A DNA stretch of 64,000 bases from Acidovorax sp. 107 (GCF_003058055.1 NZ_QBTZ01000001.1:2172501-2236500), one strand, 5' to 3'. Positions 54,307 to 63,190 are shown, counted from the first letter of the stretch. Program-made: numbers and translations. Notes: generated by a model from the letters alone, not told the origin.

Positions 54307-55478
54307 GCCATACCCAGCAATCCAATTCGGGCAACTGGCTCGATGCCAATGGCGGCGTGTTCATCGCCGGTATTGGCCTGCACCCCTACCAGTTTCCTAC
54401 CGAAACGCCCTACACCGAGCTGGGCCTCACAGCCGTGCGCGCAGCGCTGGCCGACTCGGGACTGGCATGGGACCGCGTGCAAAGTGCGCATGTGGGCACC
54501 ACTTCCATCGGAATGGCGGCGGGCCGCGTCATGTTGCGCCACCTGGGGTCCACGGGTCTGGCGGTGACGCAGGTGGAAAACGCATCGGCCTCTGGCTCCT
54601 TCGCATTCCGCCAGGCGTGCATGGAAGTGGCGACCGGCATGAGCAATGTGGTGCTGGCGGTCGGTGTGGACAAACATGGCGACGGGCGCCGCGCTGCCAA
54701 CAAGGACGGCCTGGAGAGGCTGAGCGAAACCGCCACCATCCCGGCGGCCAAGTTCGCGATGATGGCGCGCACCTACCTGCGCGAGCGCGGTGCCTCCGTC
54801 GAGGAAATGGCCAACGCGGCCGTGAAGAACCACGGCAATGCGGCGCGCAACCCGTTCGCGCAGTTCCGCAAACCCCGCACGCTGGAACAGGTGCTCGCAT
54901 CGCCGCGCGTGGTGGGCGACCTCACGGTGCAGCAATGCTGCCCGCGCGGCGAAGGGGCTGCGGCAGTGATGGTGGTCTCTGGCAACGCCATCCGTCACTT
55001 GGGACTGGATGCACGCCGCTGCGTGCGCGTCAAGGCGTCGGTCGCAGGCAGTGAGCGGCCCGAAATGCAATACGGCGACAGCGCTGTGGAGCTGGTCCGC
55101 ACCAGCGCGCAGGCCGCGTTTGACCAAGCAGGCATTGCCCCCAAGGAGCTCGACCTGCTGGAGCTGCACGATGCCTTCTCGGTGGAAGAGCTGCTGTACA
55201 GCGAAGCCATTGGTGTGTGCGAACCCGGCGAAGGCGCCCGCTATCTGGCACGTGGCGATTCGCAGATTGGCGGCCGCTGCGCCATCAATGCATCGGGCGG
55301 CCTCATCGGCATGGGTCACCCGCTCGGCCCCACGGGCATCGGACAGTTGGCGGAAATCACCCGCCAGCTGCGGGGTGAAGCCGATGGCCGGCAGCACCCC
55401 AACGCGCGGTGGGGCATGGCCCACATGATCGGTCTGGGTTCTGTGTCCGTCGCTCATGTGCTGTCGGCATCGGCGTGA
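54303..55478 (+). CDS. Thiolase-fold protein lacking the nucleophilic Cys; probable acyl-CoA retro-aldolase
   Basis: A 391-aa member of the SCP2-thiolase branch. The usual nucleophile motif NACASG reads ENASASGSFAF here, with Ser95 for Cys, and the C-terminal GGxC segment reads GLGSVSVA, so both catalytic cysteines of thiolase are missing. HDAFSVEEL and GHPLGPTG, which carry the conserved histidines, are kept. With a DUF35 partner encoded upstream, this matches the Ltp2 type, which cleaves a beta-hydroxy acyl-CoA by retro-aldol reaction instead of thiolysis. Thiolase activity is unlikely. The aldolase role is inference. Confidence 0.8.
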   Translation: MSHTQQSNSGNWLDANGGVFIAGIGLHPYQFPTETPYTELGLTAVRAALADSGLAWDRVQSAHVGTTSIGMAAGRVMLRHLGSTGLAVTQVENASASGSFAFRQACMEVATGMSNVVLAVGVDKHGDGRRAANKDGLERLSETATIPAAKFAMMARTYLRERGASVEEMANAAVKNHGNAARNPFAQFRKPRTLEQVLASPRVVGDLTVQQCCPRGEGAAAVMVVSGNAIRHLGLDARRCVRVKASVAGSERPEMQYGDSAVELVRTSAQAAFDQAGIAPKELDLLELHDAFSVEELLYSEAIGVCEPGEGARYLARGDSQIGGRCAINASGGLIGMGHPLGPTGIGQLAEITRQLRGEADGRQHPNARWGMAHMIGLGSVSVAHVLSASA

Positions 55479-55509
55479 CGGCACTTCAGATTTTTTTGAA
55501 AGCAATCCA

Positions 55510-56319
55510 ATGACTACCCCTGATATCCAGGACCTGGGCACATTGCTCTATGAGGTGCGCGACCGCGTGGCCGTGATCACCCTCAACCGGCCCGACCGTA
55601 TGAACACGCTGGGCAGCACCATGAAGCCGGACCTGGCGCGCGCCTTCTTCGAACTGGCGCGCAACGACGACCAGGTGCGCGCGGTGCTGATCACCGGCAG
55701 CGGCGACAAGGCGTTCTGCGCAGGCGCCGACATCAAGGAGCGCGCCACCGACGTGGTGCGCGGCACCGAGTACTTCGTGCGTCAGAAGGCCACCCACGAG
55801 CTGTTCCGCAACATCGAAGAGTTTGAAAAACCCGTCATTGCGGCCATCAACGGTGTGGCGCTAGGCGGCGGGCTGGAGATTGCTCTGTGCTGCGACTTGC
55901 GCATTGCGGCCTCCCACGCGCGCTTTGGCCTGCCCGAAATCAAGCTGGGCGTCATCCCGGCCGCCGGTGGCACACAGCGGCTGCCACGACTGGTGGGTGA
56001 AGCCCGGGCCAAAGAGCTGATCCTGACGGCTGACCTGGTGGACGCGGAGACGGCGCTGCGCTACGGCCTCGTCAGCCGTGTGGTGCCGCAGGCCGAACTG
56101 ATGACGGCTGCGCTGGAACTGAGCCAGCGCATCGCGCAGCACCCACCGCTGGCAGTCCGCTTCGCCAAGCGCGCCATCAATCGCGGCATGCAGACCGACC
56201 TGGACTCGGGCCTGGAATACGAACGCTATGCGGCCGCAATGATCGTGGACAGCGAAGACCGCATCGAGGGCATGCGCGCCTTTGTCGAGAAACGCGAACC
56301 CCAATTCAAAGGGCGCTAG
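55510..56319 (+). CDS. Enoyl-CoA hydratase/isomerase
   Basis: A 269-aa crotonase. The oxyanion-hole segments AFCAGADIKE and NGVALGGGLEIALCCDLRIA and both catalytic glutamates, Glu123 (GGGLE) and Glu143 (GLPEIKLG), are present, followed by PAAGGTQRLPR. All residues needed for hydration are intact. It should hydrate the enoyl-CoA made by the acyl-CoA dehydrogenase, giving the beta-hydroxyacyl-CoA that the aldolase-type enzyme before it could split. No clear ribosome-binding site; 31 bp after the thiolase-like gene. Confidence 0.9.
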   Translation: MTTPDIQDLGTLLYEVRDRVAVITLNRPDRMNTLGSTMKPDLARAFFELARNDDQVRAVLITGSGDKAFCAGADIKERATDVVRGTEYFVRQKATHELFRNIEEFEKPVIAAINGVALGGGLEIALCCDLRIAASHARFGLPEIKLGVIPAAGGTQRLPRLVGEARAKELILTADLVDAETALRYGLVSRVVPQAELMTAALELSQRIAQHPPLAVRFAKRAINRGMQTDLDSGLEYERYAAAMIVDSEDRIEGMRAFVEKREPQFKGR

Positions 56320-56370
56320 GGCCTTACGGCATTGGCGACTTCATCAGACAACACACACGAAAGGTATCCC

Positions 56371-57186
56371 ATGGAACTCGGATTGAACGGACAGGTCGCG
56401 CTCGTCACTGGCGGCGGGCAAGGCGTAGGCCGACAGATTTGCATCGAACTCGCAGCCGAAGGTGCACGCGTGGTGGTGAACGACCTGTTTGCAGAGCGCG
56501 CCCAAGCGGTGGCGGATGAGATCAACGCCGCAGGCGGACAAGCCTACGCCGCTCCTGCCGACATCACCCAGCTCGACGCGGTCGATGCCATGGTTGCAAA
56601 CGCTGCCCAGCACTTCGGCGCGCCCATCACGGTGCTGGTGAACAACGCAGGCATCATTCCCGAGCGCCGCGAAAAAGGCGGCCGCACACCTGCCTTTGTG
56701 GACACCCCCGTGGTGGACTGGGCCAAGATCGTGAACCTCAACGTCTACGGCACCATGCACTGCTGCCGCGCTGTATTGCCAGGCATGGTCGGGCGCAAGA
56801 CCGGCCGCATCATCAACATCATCTCGGAAGCGGGTCGCATCGGCGAAGCCAACATGGCGGTGTATTCGGGCGCCAAGGCCGCCATTCCCGGTTTCGCCAA
56901 GGCCCTGGCACGGGAGCACGGCCGCCATGCGGTCACTGTCAACTCCATCGCTCTGGGCGCGGTGTCTCATGAGGGCATCAAGGACGGCCCCCTGAACATC
57001 CACGCCACGGTGGAGAACAACGAGCTGCTGGGCAAGATGCTCAATGCGTACCCCATCTCCAAAGGCGTGGGTCGCCTCTCCCGACCCACCGACGTATCAG
57101 GGATCGTGGCGTTCCTGGCGTCAGACCGCGCGCTGTTCATCACGGGGCAGACCATCGGCGCATCCGGCGGTTTCGCGATGGTTTGA
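56371..57186 (+). CDS. SDR-family oxidoreductase (FabG-like)
   Basis: A 271-aa short-chain dehydrogenase. Cofactor loop VTGGGQGVGRQ, NNAG motif, and catalytic Ser/Tyr/Lys in IISEAGRIGEANMAVYSGAK. The acidic residue after beta-2 (VVNDLF) suggests NAD preference. It likely oxidises a hydroxyacyl-CoA or alicyclic alcohol in the pathway. AAGG precedes the ATG at 56371, which gives the conserved start MELGLNGQVALVTGG. An octanucleotide tandem repeat follows the gene. Confidence 0.87.
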   Translation: MELGLNGQVALVTGGGQGVGRQICIELAAEGARVVVNDLFAERAQAVADEINAAGGQAYAAPADITQLDAVDAMVANAAQHFGAPITVLVNNAGIIPERREKGGRTPAFVDTPVVDWAKIVNLNVYGTMHCCRAVLPGMVGRKTGRIINIISEAGRIGEANMAVYSGAKAAIPGFAKALAREHGRHAVTVNSIALGAVSHEGIKDGPLNIHATVENNELLGKMLNAYPISKGVGRLSRPTDVSGIVAFLASDRALFITGQTIGASGGFAMV

Positions 57187-57232
57187 TGAAAGAAGGGGCG
57201 GTCGGGCAAACCGCCTCTGCGCCTCTGCGCCG

Positions 57233-57276
57233 CTCAGGTGCTCAGGTGCTCAGGTGCTCAGGTGCTCAGGTGCTCA
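57233..57276. repeat. (CTCAGGTG)5 octanucleotide tandem repeat
   Basis: Five perfect 8-bp units (57233-57272) plus CTCA. It lies in the 143-bp gap between an SDR gene and the next Bug gene, 54 bp before the Bug start codon. Eight is not a multiple of three; slippage would shift any frame crossing it, though the genes themselves lie outside. Confidence 0.95.
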
Positions 57277-57329
57277 CCGTACTGCGTTCTCATGCAGCAC
57301 GACCGAATACACAACAAGGAGACAAGACC

Positions 57330-58298
57330 ATGATGAATCGCCGCCACTTCTCGGCATCCATGGGGGCTCTGGCACTCTCGCCGTCGGTATTTGCACAGAG
57401 CGCTTACCCGCAGCGCCCGATCACCCTCGTAGTTCCCTTCTCCGCGGGCAGCGTGGTGGATGTCCAGGCCCGCCTCATCGCACAGGCGCTGAGTGACAAC
57501 CTGGGTCAGCCCATCGTCATCGAAAACCGGGTCGGTGTGAGCGGGTCCATCGGCGCCGAGTTTGTGGCACGCGCGGCGCCCGACGGCTACACCATCCTGC
57601 TCGGCACCCAGGGCACACAAGGGACCAACACGGTTCTCTCCAAGAACATTCGCTACGACCCGATCAAGGACTTCGTGGCCATCCATGGGTTGACAGGTAA
57701 CGCCAACGTCATGGTTTGCAATCCCAATACAAAGTTCAAAACCGTCGCCGACGTGATCGAGTTCGGCAAGCAACAGCCTGGCAAGCTCAACTTTGGGTCG
57801 GGTGGAAATGGCACGTCTGCCCACCTGTGTCTGGAGTTGCTGCAAACCCAGACCGGCGCGCGCTTCAATCACATCCCCTACAAGGCCACCACCGCGGCCC
57901 TGGTCGACCTGATTGCGGGCAATGTGGATGTGCTGTTCGACTATGTACAGACATCTCGGGCGCACATCCGGGACGGAAAAATCAATGCGCTCGCGGTGAC
58001 CAGCACGAGCCGCCTTGCCGCGCTGCCCAACGTGCCCACCATGACCGAGGCCGGAATCCCCAGCGTGGTGGCGATGAACTGGGGCGGTATCTTTGTACCG
58101 GTCAATACGCCTGCCCCCATAGTCAAACGCTTGTCCGATGGGGTGGGTCAGGCACTGAATTCGCCCGAGGTCACAGCGGCGCTGGACGCGGTCTCGAGCG
58201 TGAAGATCGGCATGCCCCACGAGCAGTTCACGCCCTTCGTGGCCAGCGAGGCCGCCAAGTGGGCCGAGGTGATTCGCAAGTCCGGGGCGAGTCTCTGA
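57330..58298 (+). CDS. Bug (TctC-type) periplasmic solute-binding protein
   Basis: A 322-aa Bug protein with signal peptide MNRRHFSASMGALALSPSVF and cleavage near AQS at about residue 22. The mature domain has RPITLVVPFSAGSVVDVQAR, PIVIENRVGVSGSIGAEFVA, the DGYTILLGTQGTQGTN segment shared with the Bug at 52836, and NWGGIFVPVNTPAPIV. AAGGAGACAAG is the ribosome-binding region. The stop overlaps the next SDR start. Two paralogous binding proteins in one operon suggest two related acids are sensed or taken up. No TctA/TctB gene is near. Confidence 0.88.
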   Translation: MMNRRHFSASMGALALSPSVFAQSAYPQRPITLVVPFSAGSVVDVQARLIAQALSDNLGQPIVIENRVGVSGSIGAEFVARAAPDGYTILLGTQGTQGTNTVLSKNIRYDPIKDFVAIHGLTGNANVMVCNPNTKFKTVADVIEFGKQQPGKLNFGSGGNGTSAHLCLELLQTQTGARFNHIPYKATTAALVDLIAGNVDVLFDYVQTSRAHIRDGKINALAVTSTSRLAALPNVPTMTEAGIPSVVAMNWGGIFVPVNTPAPIVKRLSDGVGQALNSPEVTAALDAVSSVKIGMPHEQFTPFVASEAAKWAEVIRKSGASL

Positions 58299-59131
58299 TG
58301 CCCGCGCCCAGAGTGGCCGTAGTCACTGGCGCAGGCAGCGGTATCGGCCGCGCACTGGCGTTGGCATGTGCCCGCGAAGGCATGGCGGTGGTGGCGGCGG
58401 ACATCGAGGCGGAGGCCCTGGCGCAAACGCAGGCGCTGGTGGAGTCCGCCGGCGCCGATTGCATGGCACAGCGCTGCGATGTGTCGAGCGCCGCCGACGT
58501 GGAGCGACTGGCTGAAACAAGCTGGCGCCGGTGGGGTGGCGCGGACTGGCTTTTCAACAACGCTGGCGTGGCGGTGCTCGGGACGGCCTGGGACGCCACG
58601 GACGACGACTGGCGGTGGGTGCTGGGCGTGAACATGATGGGGGTGGCACATGGCGTGCGCAGCTTTGTACCGCGCATGCGCGCGCGGGGCCTGCCGGCTC
58701 ACATCGTGAATACCGCGTCGGCCGCAGGCCTCGCCACCGTCGGGGGCTCCGCTGTGTACTGCGCCAGCAAGCACGCGGTCGTCGCGTATTCGGAATGTCT
58801 GGCCAAGGATCTGGAGCAGGTGGGCTCTTCCATTGGCGTGTCGGTGTTGTGTCCCTCTCTAGTGGCCACGCGCATCAACGAGTCACAGCGCAACCGGCCA
58901 CCCGCATTGGCAGGGGCCGGCCCGACGGCAGCGGCATATGAAGAAAGGGTGCGCGCCGGCATGGCCGCCTCCGCCGTCAGTGCCGAGGATGTCGCACGCG
59001 CCGCGGTCGACGCGATTCATGCGCGCCGCTTCTACGTCATTCCCCATGCCCACACGGGTGCGTCCGTGAGGGGCCGCGCCCAAAAAATCATGGGTGATTT
59101 CCACCACCTTCACCAGGAGACCTTTCAATGA
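58298..59131 (+). CDS. SDR-family oxidoreductase
   Basis: A 277-aa classical SDR: VTGAGSGIGRAL, AADIEAE, NNAGVAV, catalytic NTASAAGLATVGGSAVYCASK. The C-terminal PSLVATRINESQRNRP and FYVIPHAHTGASVRGR parts resemble SDRs acting on bulky hydrophobic alcohols (terpenoid, steroid or cyclohexanol types). TGATG overlap with the Bug gene and ATGA overlap with the NTF2-like gene show one tightly coupled unit. Substrate not identifiable. Confidence 0.85.
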   Translation: MPAPRVAVVTGAGSGIGRALALACAREGMAVVAADIEAEALAQTQALVESAGADCMAQRCDVSSAADVERLAETSWRRWGGADWLFNNAGVAVLGTAWDATDDDWRWVLGVNMMGVAHGVRSFVPRMRARGLPAHIVNTASAAGLATVGGSAVYCASKHAVVAYSECLAKDLEQVGSSIGVSVLCPSLVATRINESQRNRPPALAGAGPTAAAYEERVRAGMAASAVSAEDVARAAVDAIHARRFYVIPHAHTGASVRGRAQKIMGDFHHLHQETFQ

Positions 59132-59631
59132 CGGCAACCCACGCTCCGGTCGAGCTTTCAGCCCTCCACAACACTGTCACAGCGCTCACAGAACGCGTTG
59201 AACGCATGGAGGGCATCGAAGCCATCCGCGCGCTGCGCGCCCGCTACCACGAACTCGTGAACGAGGATGCGGGCAACCGCCTCTATGAACTGTTTGCGCC
59301 CGACGCCTACGTGGCCTATGGCGGACGCCCCGAAGTGCGGGGCCGCGACAACATCCGTGCGTTCTTCGCATCGTTTCCCGTGCAAACGGCCCGGCAGTTC
59401 ATCCACAGCCATGTGGTGCAGGTGCAGGGCGACCGGGGCACGGGGTGTAGCTACCTGGACGGCCGACCTGTGAAGGACGGCAAGAGCTTTTATGTGGTGG
59501 GGCGCTTTGACGACGAGTACATCCGCTTGGAAGGCCAGTGGTTCTTTCAGCGTGTGACCTTGAGCGTGCACTACATGATCGAGGCCTCTGAGCGCTGGGA
59601 CCACCTCATTCCGCTGCAAGGGGTTCGTTGA
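59128..59631 (+). CDS. NTF2-like (SnoaL-like) protein
   Basis: A 167-aa cone-fold protein: an N-terminal coiled helix (ALTERVERMEGIEAIRALRA) followed by RYHELVNEDAGNRLYELFAP, VAYGGRPEVRGRDNIRAFFA and HSHVVQVQGDRG. This is the SnoaL_4-type fold found in dehydratases, isomerases and ring-hydroxylating-oxygenase-like small subunits. The HSHVV and acidic residues could serve a hydratase or isomerase. AGGAGA precedes the ATG, which overlaps the SDR stop. Confidence 0.8.
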   Translation: MTATHAPVELSALHNTVTALTERVERMEGIEAIRALRARYHELVNEDAGNRLYELFAPDAYVAYGGRPEVRGRDNIRAFFASFPVQTARQFIHSHVVQVQGDRGTGCSYLDGRPVKDGKSFYVVGRFDDEYIRLEGQWFFQRVTLSVHYMIEASERWDHLIPLQGVR

Positions 59632-60440
59632 TGAATGGCACCGCCACCATGGCCTCGTTGCCATCCTTGTTTGATCTGACCGGCCAGCGAGCGCTGGTGA
59701 CAGGCGCTGCCAGCGGTCTCGGGCTGGCCATTGCAGAAGCCCTTCTGGAGGCGGGTGCGGCGGTCGTGCTATCCGACAGCAACGCGCCAGCGCTGGACGC
59801 CGAAGTGCAGCGCCTGCGCGAGACGCATACGAAGGTTCAGCAGCGGGTGATCGACGTCAGCGATGGCGCGGATGTAGACCGCAATATCGACGCCATCGCG
59901 GCTGAAGGGGCCATCGATTGCGTGTTTGCGAACGCGGGCATGAGCGCCGGACGCGGCTTCCTGGCCGAACAAGGGCGCCTGGAAAATGTGGACCCTGCAG
60001 CGTGGGAAAAGGTACTGCAGGTCAACCTGACGGGCGTGCTGGGCACGCTGCGCGCCGCCAGCCGCCACATGAAGCCCCGCCGCCAAGGGCGGATCATCGT
60101 GACCTCGTCCATCGCCGGGCTGAGGTCGGAGGCACATTCCGGCTACGCCTACGTGGCCTCCAAGGCCGCGGTGAACAACGTGGTGCGCCAGGCGGCCATC
60201 GAGCTGGCGCCGTTCAACATCCTGGTCAACGCCATCGCCCCAGGCCCCTTTGCCACCGGCATCAATGGCGGGCGCCTGCGCCTGCCGGAGAGCGCTGAAC
60301 GCATGCGCACCTACATCCCACTGGGCCGCATCGCCCAGCCGCATAAGATCCAGGGGCTGGCGCTGCTGCTGGCTTCGCCGGCCTCCCGTTACATGACCGG
60401 AGCCATCATCCCCATCGACGGTGGTGCCAGCGCACGTTAG
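59631..60440 (+). CDS. SDR-family oxidoreductase
   Basis: A 269-aa SDR: VTGAASGLGLAI, FANAGMS in place of NNAG, catalytic VTSSIAGLRSEAHSGYAYVASK, and PGPFATGINGGRL. The C-terminal GRIAQPHKIQGLALLLASPA and IPIDGGASAR are typical FabG-like ends. Start ATG 59631 overlaps the stop of the NTF2-like gene (TGATG). It is the third SDR of the operon, consistent with several alcohol/ketone steps. Confidence 0.87.
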   Translation: MNGTATMASLPSLFDLTGQRALVTGAASGLGLAIAEALLEAGAAVVLSDSNAPALDAEVQRLRETHTKVQQRVIDVSDGADVDRNIDAIAAEGAIDCVFANAGMSAGRGFLAEQGRLENVDPAAWEKVLQVNLTGVLGTLRAASRHMKPRRQGRIIVTSSIAGLRSEAHSGYAYVASKAAVNNVVRQAAIELAPFNILVNAIAPGPFATGINGGRLRLPESAERMRTYIPLGRIAQPHKIQGLALLLASPASRYMTGAIIPIDGGASAR

Positions 60441-60496
60441 CGCTGGGGAGCATCTGTCCGTTCATTACAGCCACTACAAAAAGAGGAAGCCAAACC

Positions 60497-60796
60497 ATGA
60501 TCATCGTCACAGGCCATGTGATCGCGCGCAAGGACACGGAGGAGACCGTTGAGAGACTGGCCGTGGAGCATGTTCTGCGCTCCCGGGCGGAGCCGGGTTG
60601 CGTGTCCCACGAAGTCAGCCGCGACGTGCAACAGCCGCTGCGGTTCGTGTTCTTCGAGCGCTGGAGCGACATGGCGGCACTGCAAGCCCATTTCCGGGTG
60701 GTGGCCTCGCGCACGTTCGCACAGTCCATGGCTAGCCTCTGTCAGGAGCCTCCGAAGATCGATATCTATGAGACGACGGTGGTTGCTGCGCGCTGA
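60497..60796 (+). CDS. ABM-domain (antibiotic biosynthesis monooxygenase-like) protein
   Basis: A 99-aa single ABM domain: MIIVTGHVIARKDTEETVER, SRAEPGCVSHEVSRDV, PLRFVFFERWSDMAALQAHF. Such dimeric ferredoxin-like proteins include cofactor-free quinol monooxygenases (YgiN type) and heme-degrading enzymes. In this context it may oxidise a quinol or phenolic intermediate or act as a small partner. Last gene of the plus-strand operon; a 182-bp gap with no recognised signal separates it from the convergent VOC gene. Confidence 0.82.
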   Translation: MIIVTGHVIARKDTEETVERLAVEHVLRSRAEPGCVSHEVSRDVQQPLRFVFFERWSDMAALQAHFRVVASRTFAQSMASLCQEPPKIDIYETTVVAAR

Positions 60797-60978
60797 AGGC
60801 CTGACCCTTCAGCATTCAGTCTTTGACAAGAAAACGGCGCCATGGATGCCGGCGCCGGCTACCGTCCCACCCACCGCTGTATTGCGCCCTGCCCTGCAAG
60901 GAAATGCGCTACAGCGATTGGAAGGAGCGATGATGAAGAGCCGACAGTTGCTGCAGCACCTCGAAAGCCCCGCTCTAT

Positions 60979-61539
60979 TTACCCTCCCTGCGCCTTCAAA
61001 GCCGCATTGCGTTGCGCAAACCGCGCCGTCCACTCCGTCATCAGCATGAAGCTGGGGTCCGAACGCACAACGCGCTCGGTCTGGGCCCAGATGGCATCGT
61101 CGGTCTGGTCCAGGTCCAGGGGGTCGCCATGGGGTTGGCTCACGTACCAGGGGGTGTCCAGGTAGATTTCGACCGTGTTGTCTTCCGGGTCCATGCAGTA
61201 GATGGAGATCGCATTGCCATGGTTGAGGCCGCGCATCTTTGTCGCCCCCAGGGCCAGCGCACGGCGGCGGGCTTCGCGCAGGTGGTCGAGGGTCTGGACC
61301 TTGAAGGACAGCTGCATCACCGTGCTGGGTGTATCCGCTGAGCGGCCTCCGGCCAGCGCCAACTGGTGGTGCTGATCGTCACGCCCGCTCAGGAACACGA
61401 TCTCGAAATGGAAGGTCACACCTTCGCCCCGGTCGGTCTCCTGCATGTCAAACACACCGGTGTAGAAGGTCTTCATCACCTCCAGGTCGCGGCAGAAGAT
61501 TCCGCAGTGGGAAAGGTTGGCGGTATAGGGTGGGTTCAC
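60979..61539 (-). CDS. VOC-family protein, extradiol-dioxygenase-like (GTG start)
   Basis: A 186-aa VOC protein: LSHCGIFCRDLEVMKTFYTG (first His ligand), SGRDDQHHQLALAGG (second His), YCMDPEDNTVEIYLDTPWYV (Glu ligand). The His-His-Glu set is that of type I extradiol dioxygenases and related metalloenzymes. The GTG at 61539 has GGAG 9 nt upstream and directly precedes the conserved N-terminus; the longer open frame overlaps the upstream gene. It is 19 bp after the quinone-oxidoreductase stop and belongs to the convergent minus-strand unit. Confidence 0.78.
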   Translation of the reverse strand: MNPPYTANLSHCGIFCRDLEVMKTFYTGVFDMQETDRGEGVTFHFEIVFLSGRDDQHHQLALAGGRSADTPSTVMQLSFKVQTLDHLREARRRALALGATKMRGLNHGNAISIYCMDPEDNTVEIYLDTPWYVSQPHGDPLDLDQTDDAIWAQTERVVRSDPSFMLMTEWTARFAQRNAALKAQGG

Positions 61540-61558
61540 GGTGTCGGACTCCAGGGGT

Positions 61559-62548
61559 TCAGGGGATGAGGACCAGCTTGCCGAGCGTGCCACCGCTGTC
61601 GAGAAGCTCGTGGGCCCGGCGTGCCTCCGCCAGCGGCATGCACATGGCGCGCGGCGCACGCAATTGGCCGCTGGCCATAAGTGCGATGGCCTGCTCCATC
61701 AACCCACGGCGCTGCGCCACATCGGCGTCCACCGCGTGAATGGAGAAGGTGCGAATGGCGAGGCTCTTGGCGAGCAGCTTGCGCAACTCGTCGAACACGT
61801 CCGCAGAGGGCGGGCCGGCCAGGATGTTGTACGACACGGCCATGCCCGACGGCGCGAGCGAACGCAGGCACGCAATGAAGAGCGCAGCGCCCACGTGGTC
61901 GAACGCCAGGTCCACGCCACGGCCAGCGGTCAGTTCCATCACCCGTTGCGGCAGCGCCTGCACGTCGCCATCCACAAGGTCCGTCACGCCGTTCTCCAAG
62001 GCGAATGCCCGCTTCTCAGGCGTAGAGGCGGTGCCGATCACCCGCAGGCCGCGCGAGCGAGCAACCTGAGCGAGCGCTGTGGCCACCCCACCGGCTGCGC
62101 CAGGCACCAGAATGGATTGGGCCGGCAAGTTGCCGTTGCTGCCCAGCAGAGCAAGGCCCAACTGGAAGTTGCCAAGGCTCACGGCGTCTTCCCAGGCGAT
62201 GCTGGCGGGCAGCACAAAAGGCACCGACTCTGGTACGCAGATCGCCTGCACATAGCAGCCACCGCGCTGGGGCAGCTCTCGCGCACTCACCAGCACCCGA
62301 TCTCCCACTTGCAGCCGAGCCACGCCCGGGCCCACGGCGTCCACAACGCCGGCCAACTCGTTGCCGGGGATGGCGGGTAGCGGCGGCATCCATTTGTAGG
62401 TGCCGTTGCGGATCAATACGTCCGGTCCGCCCGCACCGATGGCGTGCGCTCGCACGCGCACCTGGCCCGGCCCGGGCTGGGGTGTAGGCAGGTCGACCCA
62501 GGAAAGGACTTCCGGGCCACCCGTGACCTGCAACTGCACGGCTTTCAT
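61559..62548 (-). CDS. Quinone oxidoreductase-like MDR protein
   Basis: A 329-aa MDR: KAVQLQVTGGPEVLSWVDLP, GPDVLIRNGTYKWMPPLPAI, PGNELAGVVDAVGPGV in the catalytic half and VPGAAGGVATALAQVARSRG as nucleotide loop. It lacks zinc-site cysteines, like NADPH:quinone reductases and enoyl reductases. It likely reduces a quinone or 2-enone. The ATG 62548 (MKAVQ) has AAGG upstream and fits the family; an ATG at 62572 with GAGG overlapping the previous stop is also plausible. Confidence 0.83.
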   Translation of the reverse strand: MKAVQLQVTGGPEVLSWVDLPTPQPGPGQVRVRAHAIGAGGPDVLIRNGTYKWMPPLPAIPGNELAGVVDAVGPGVARLQVGDRVLVSARELPQRGGCYVQAICVPESVPFVLPASIAWEDAVSLGNFQLGLALLGSNGNLPAQSILVPGAAGGVATALAQVARSRGLRVIGTASTPEKRAFALENGVTDLVDGDVQALPQRVMELTAGRGVDLAFDHVGAALFIACLRSLAPSGMAVSYNILAGPPSADVFDELRKLLAKSLAIRTFSIHAVDADVAQRRGLMEQAIALMASGQLRAPRAMCMPLAEARRAHELLDSGGTLGKLVLIP

Positions 62549-62580
62549 CGAGCCTTCGAAGGAGATCGCCATCTTGACCC

Positions 62581-63159
62581 TCAGCGCTGGCCGTCGTGGA
62601 CGGAGACCTGCTCGCGGGTGAGCCCGCCCAGACGCGCATGGATGCGACCACCATCGGCCATCACCAGCGCAAAGAGAATTTCGTCGGGGCGCGGTGCGTC
62701 CTGGATGCCGACCTCGGCACTGTTGAAATGGCTGCGGACATAGGCCGCGTGGATGTAGTGCAGCGGCACCACCAAGCGGTAACCTGTCGCCGCGACGACC
62801 TTGGCCGACGGCACGATGGCCTTGGGCTCGCCCAGCACCTGGCGCATCGCCCAACCGCCAGCTTCGTGCCAGACGGCACCGTGTTCCAGCTCACCGTTCA
62901 CACCCACAATCGCGGCCTTGCTATAGGCCTGTACGTTGTCCTTGCCTAGTACCGAGACCAGTTCTTCGGCAAGCGTCGTGCCCAGGCTGCGCAGCTCGGC
63001 CATGAACGGCAGGAGGTCCGGCTCATACCGGCCCGCATAGGGATTGCGGATGACGGCACAGGCAGAGGCGACACGCAATGGTGTCTGGGGCGGTGGCCCG
63101 CCCTCGTGGTACACCGTTTCAATGGTCAAGCTGCGCTTGCGGATAGCGATCAAAGTCAT
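62581..63159 (-). CDS. AA_synth (DUF1185) family protein
   Basis: A 192-aa protein of the amino-acid-synthesis family, a structural family of unclear function that often stands beside Bug genes in Burkholderiales: RVASACAVIRNPYAGRYEPD, AIVGVNGELEHGAVWHEAGG, PLHYIHAAYVRSHFNSAEVG and ALVMADGGRIHARLGGL. These glycine and histidine positions are conserved in the family and suggest a small-molecule enzyme. It starts 31 bp after the end of the truncated Bug gene, on the same strand. Confidence 0.78.
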   Translation of the reverse strand: MTLIAIRKRSLTIETVYHEGGPPPQTPLRVASACAVIRNPYAGRYEPDLLPFMAELRSLGTTLAEELVSVLGKDNVQAYSKAAIVGVNGELEHGAVWHEAGGWAMRQVLGEPKAIVPSAKVVAATGYRLVVPLHYIHAAYVRSHFNSAEVGIQDAPRPDEILFALVMADGGRIHARLGGLTREQVSVHDGQR

Positions 63160-63190
63160 GCAATAAGTCCTTCGATGGAATGGGTAGCAA

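Noticed and set aside
54303..55478. Annotation as acetyl-CoA acetyltransferase
   Set aside because: Both catalytic cysteines are missing, so the thiolase reaction is very unlikely.
60835..60857. GC-rich inverted repeat CGGCGCC...GGCGCCG as terminator between ABM and VOC genes
   Set aside because: Short self-complementary arms with no T-run; could be chance in GC-rich DNA.
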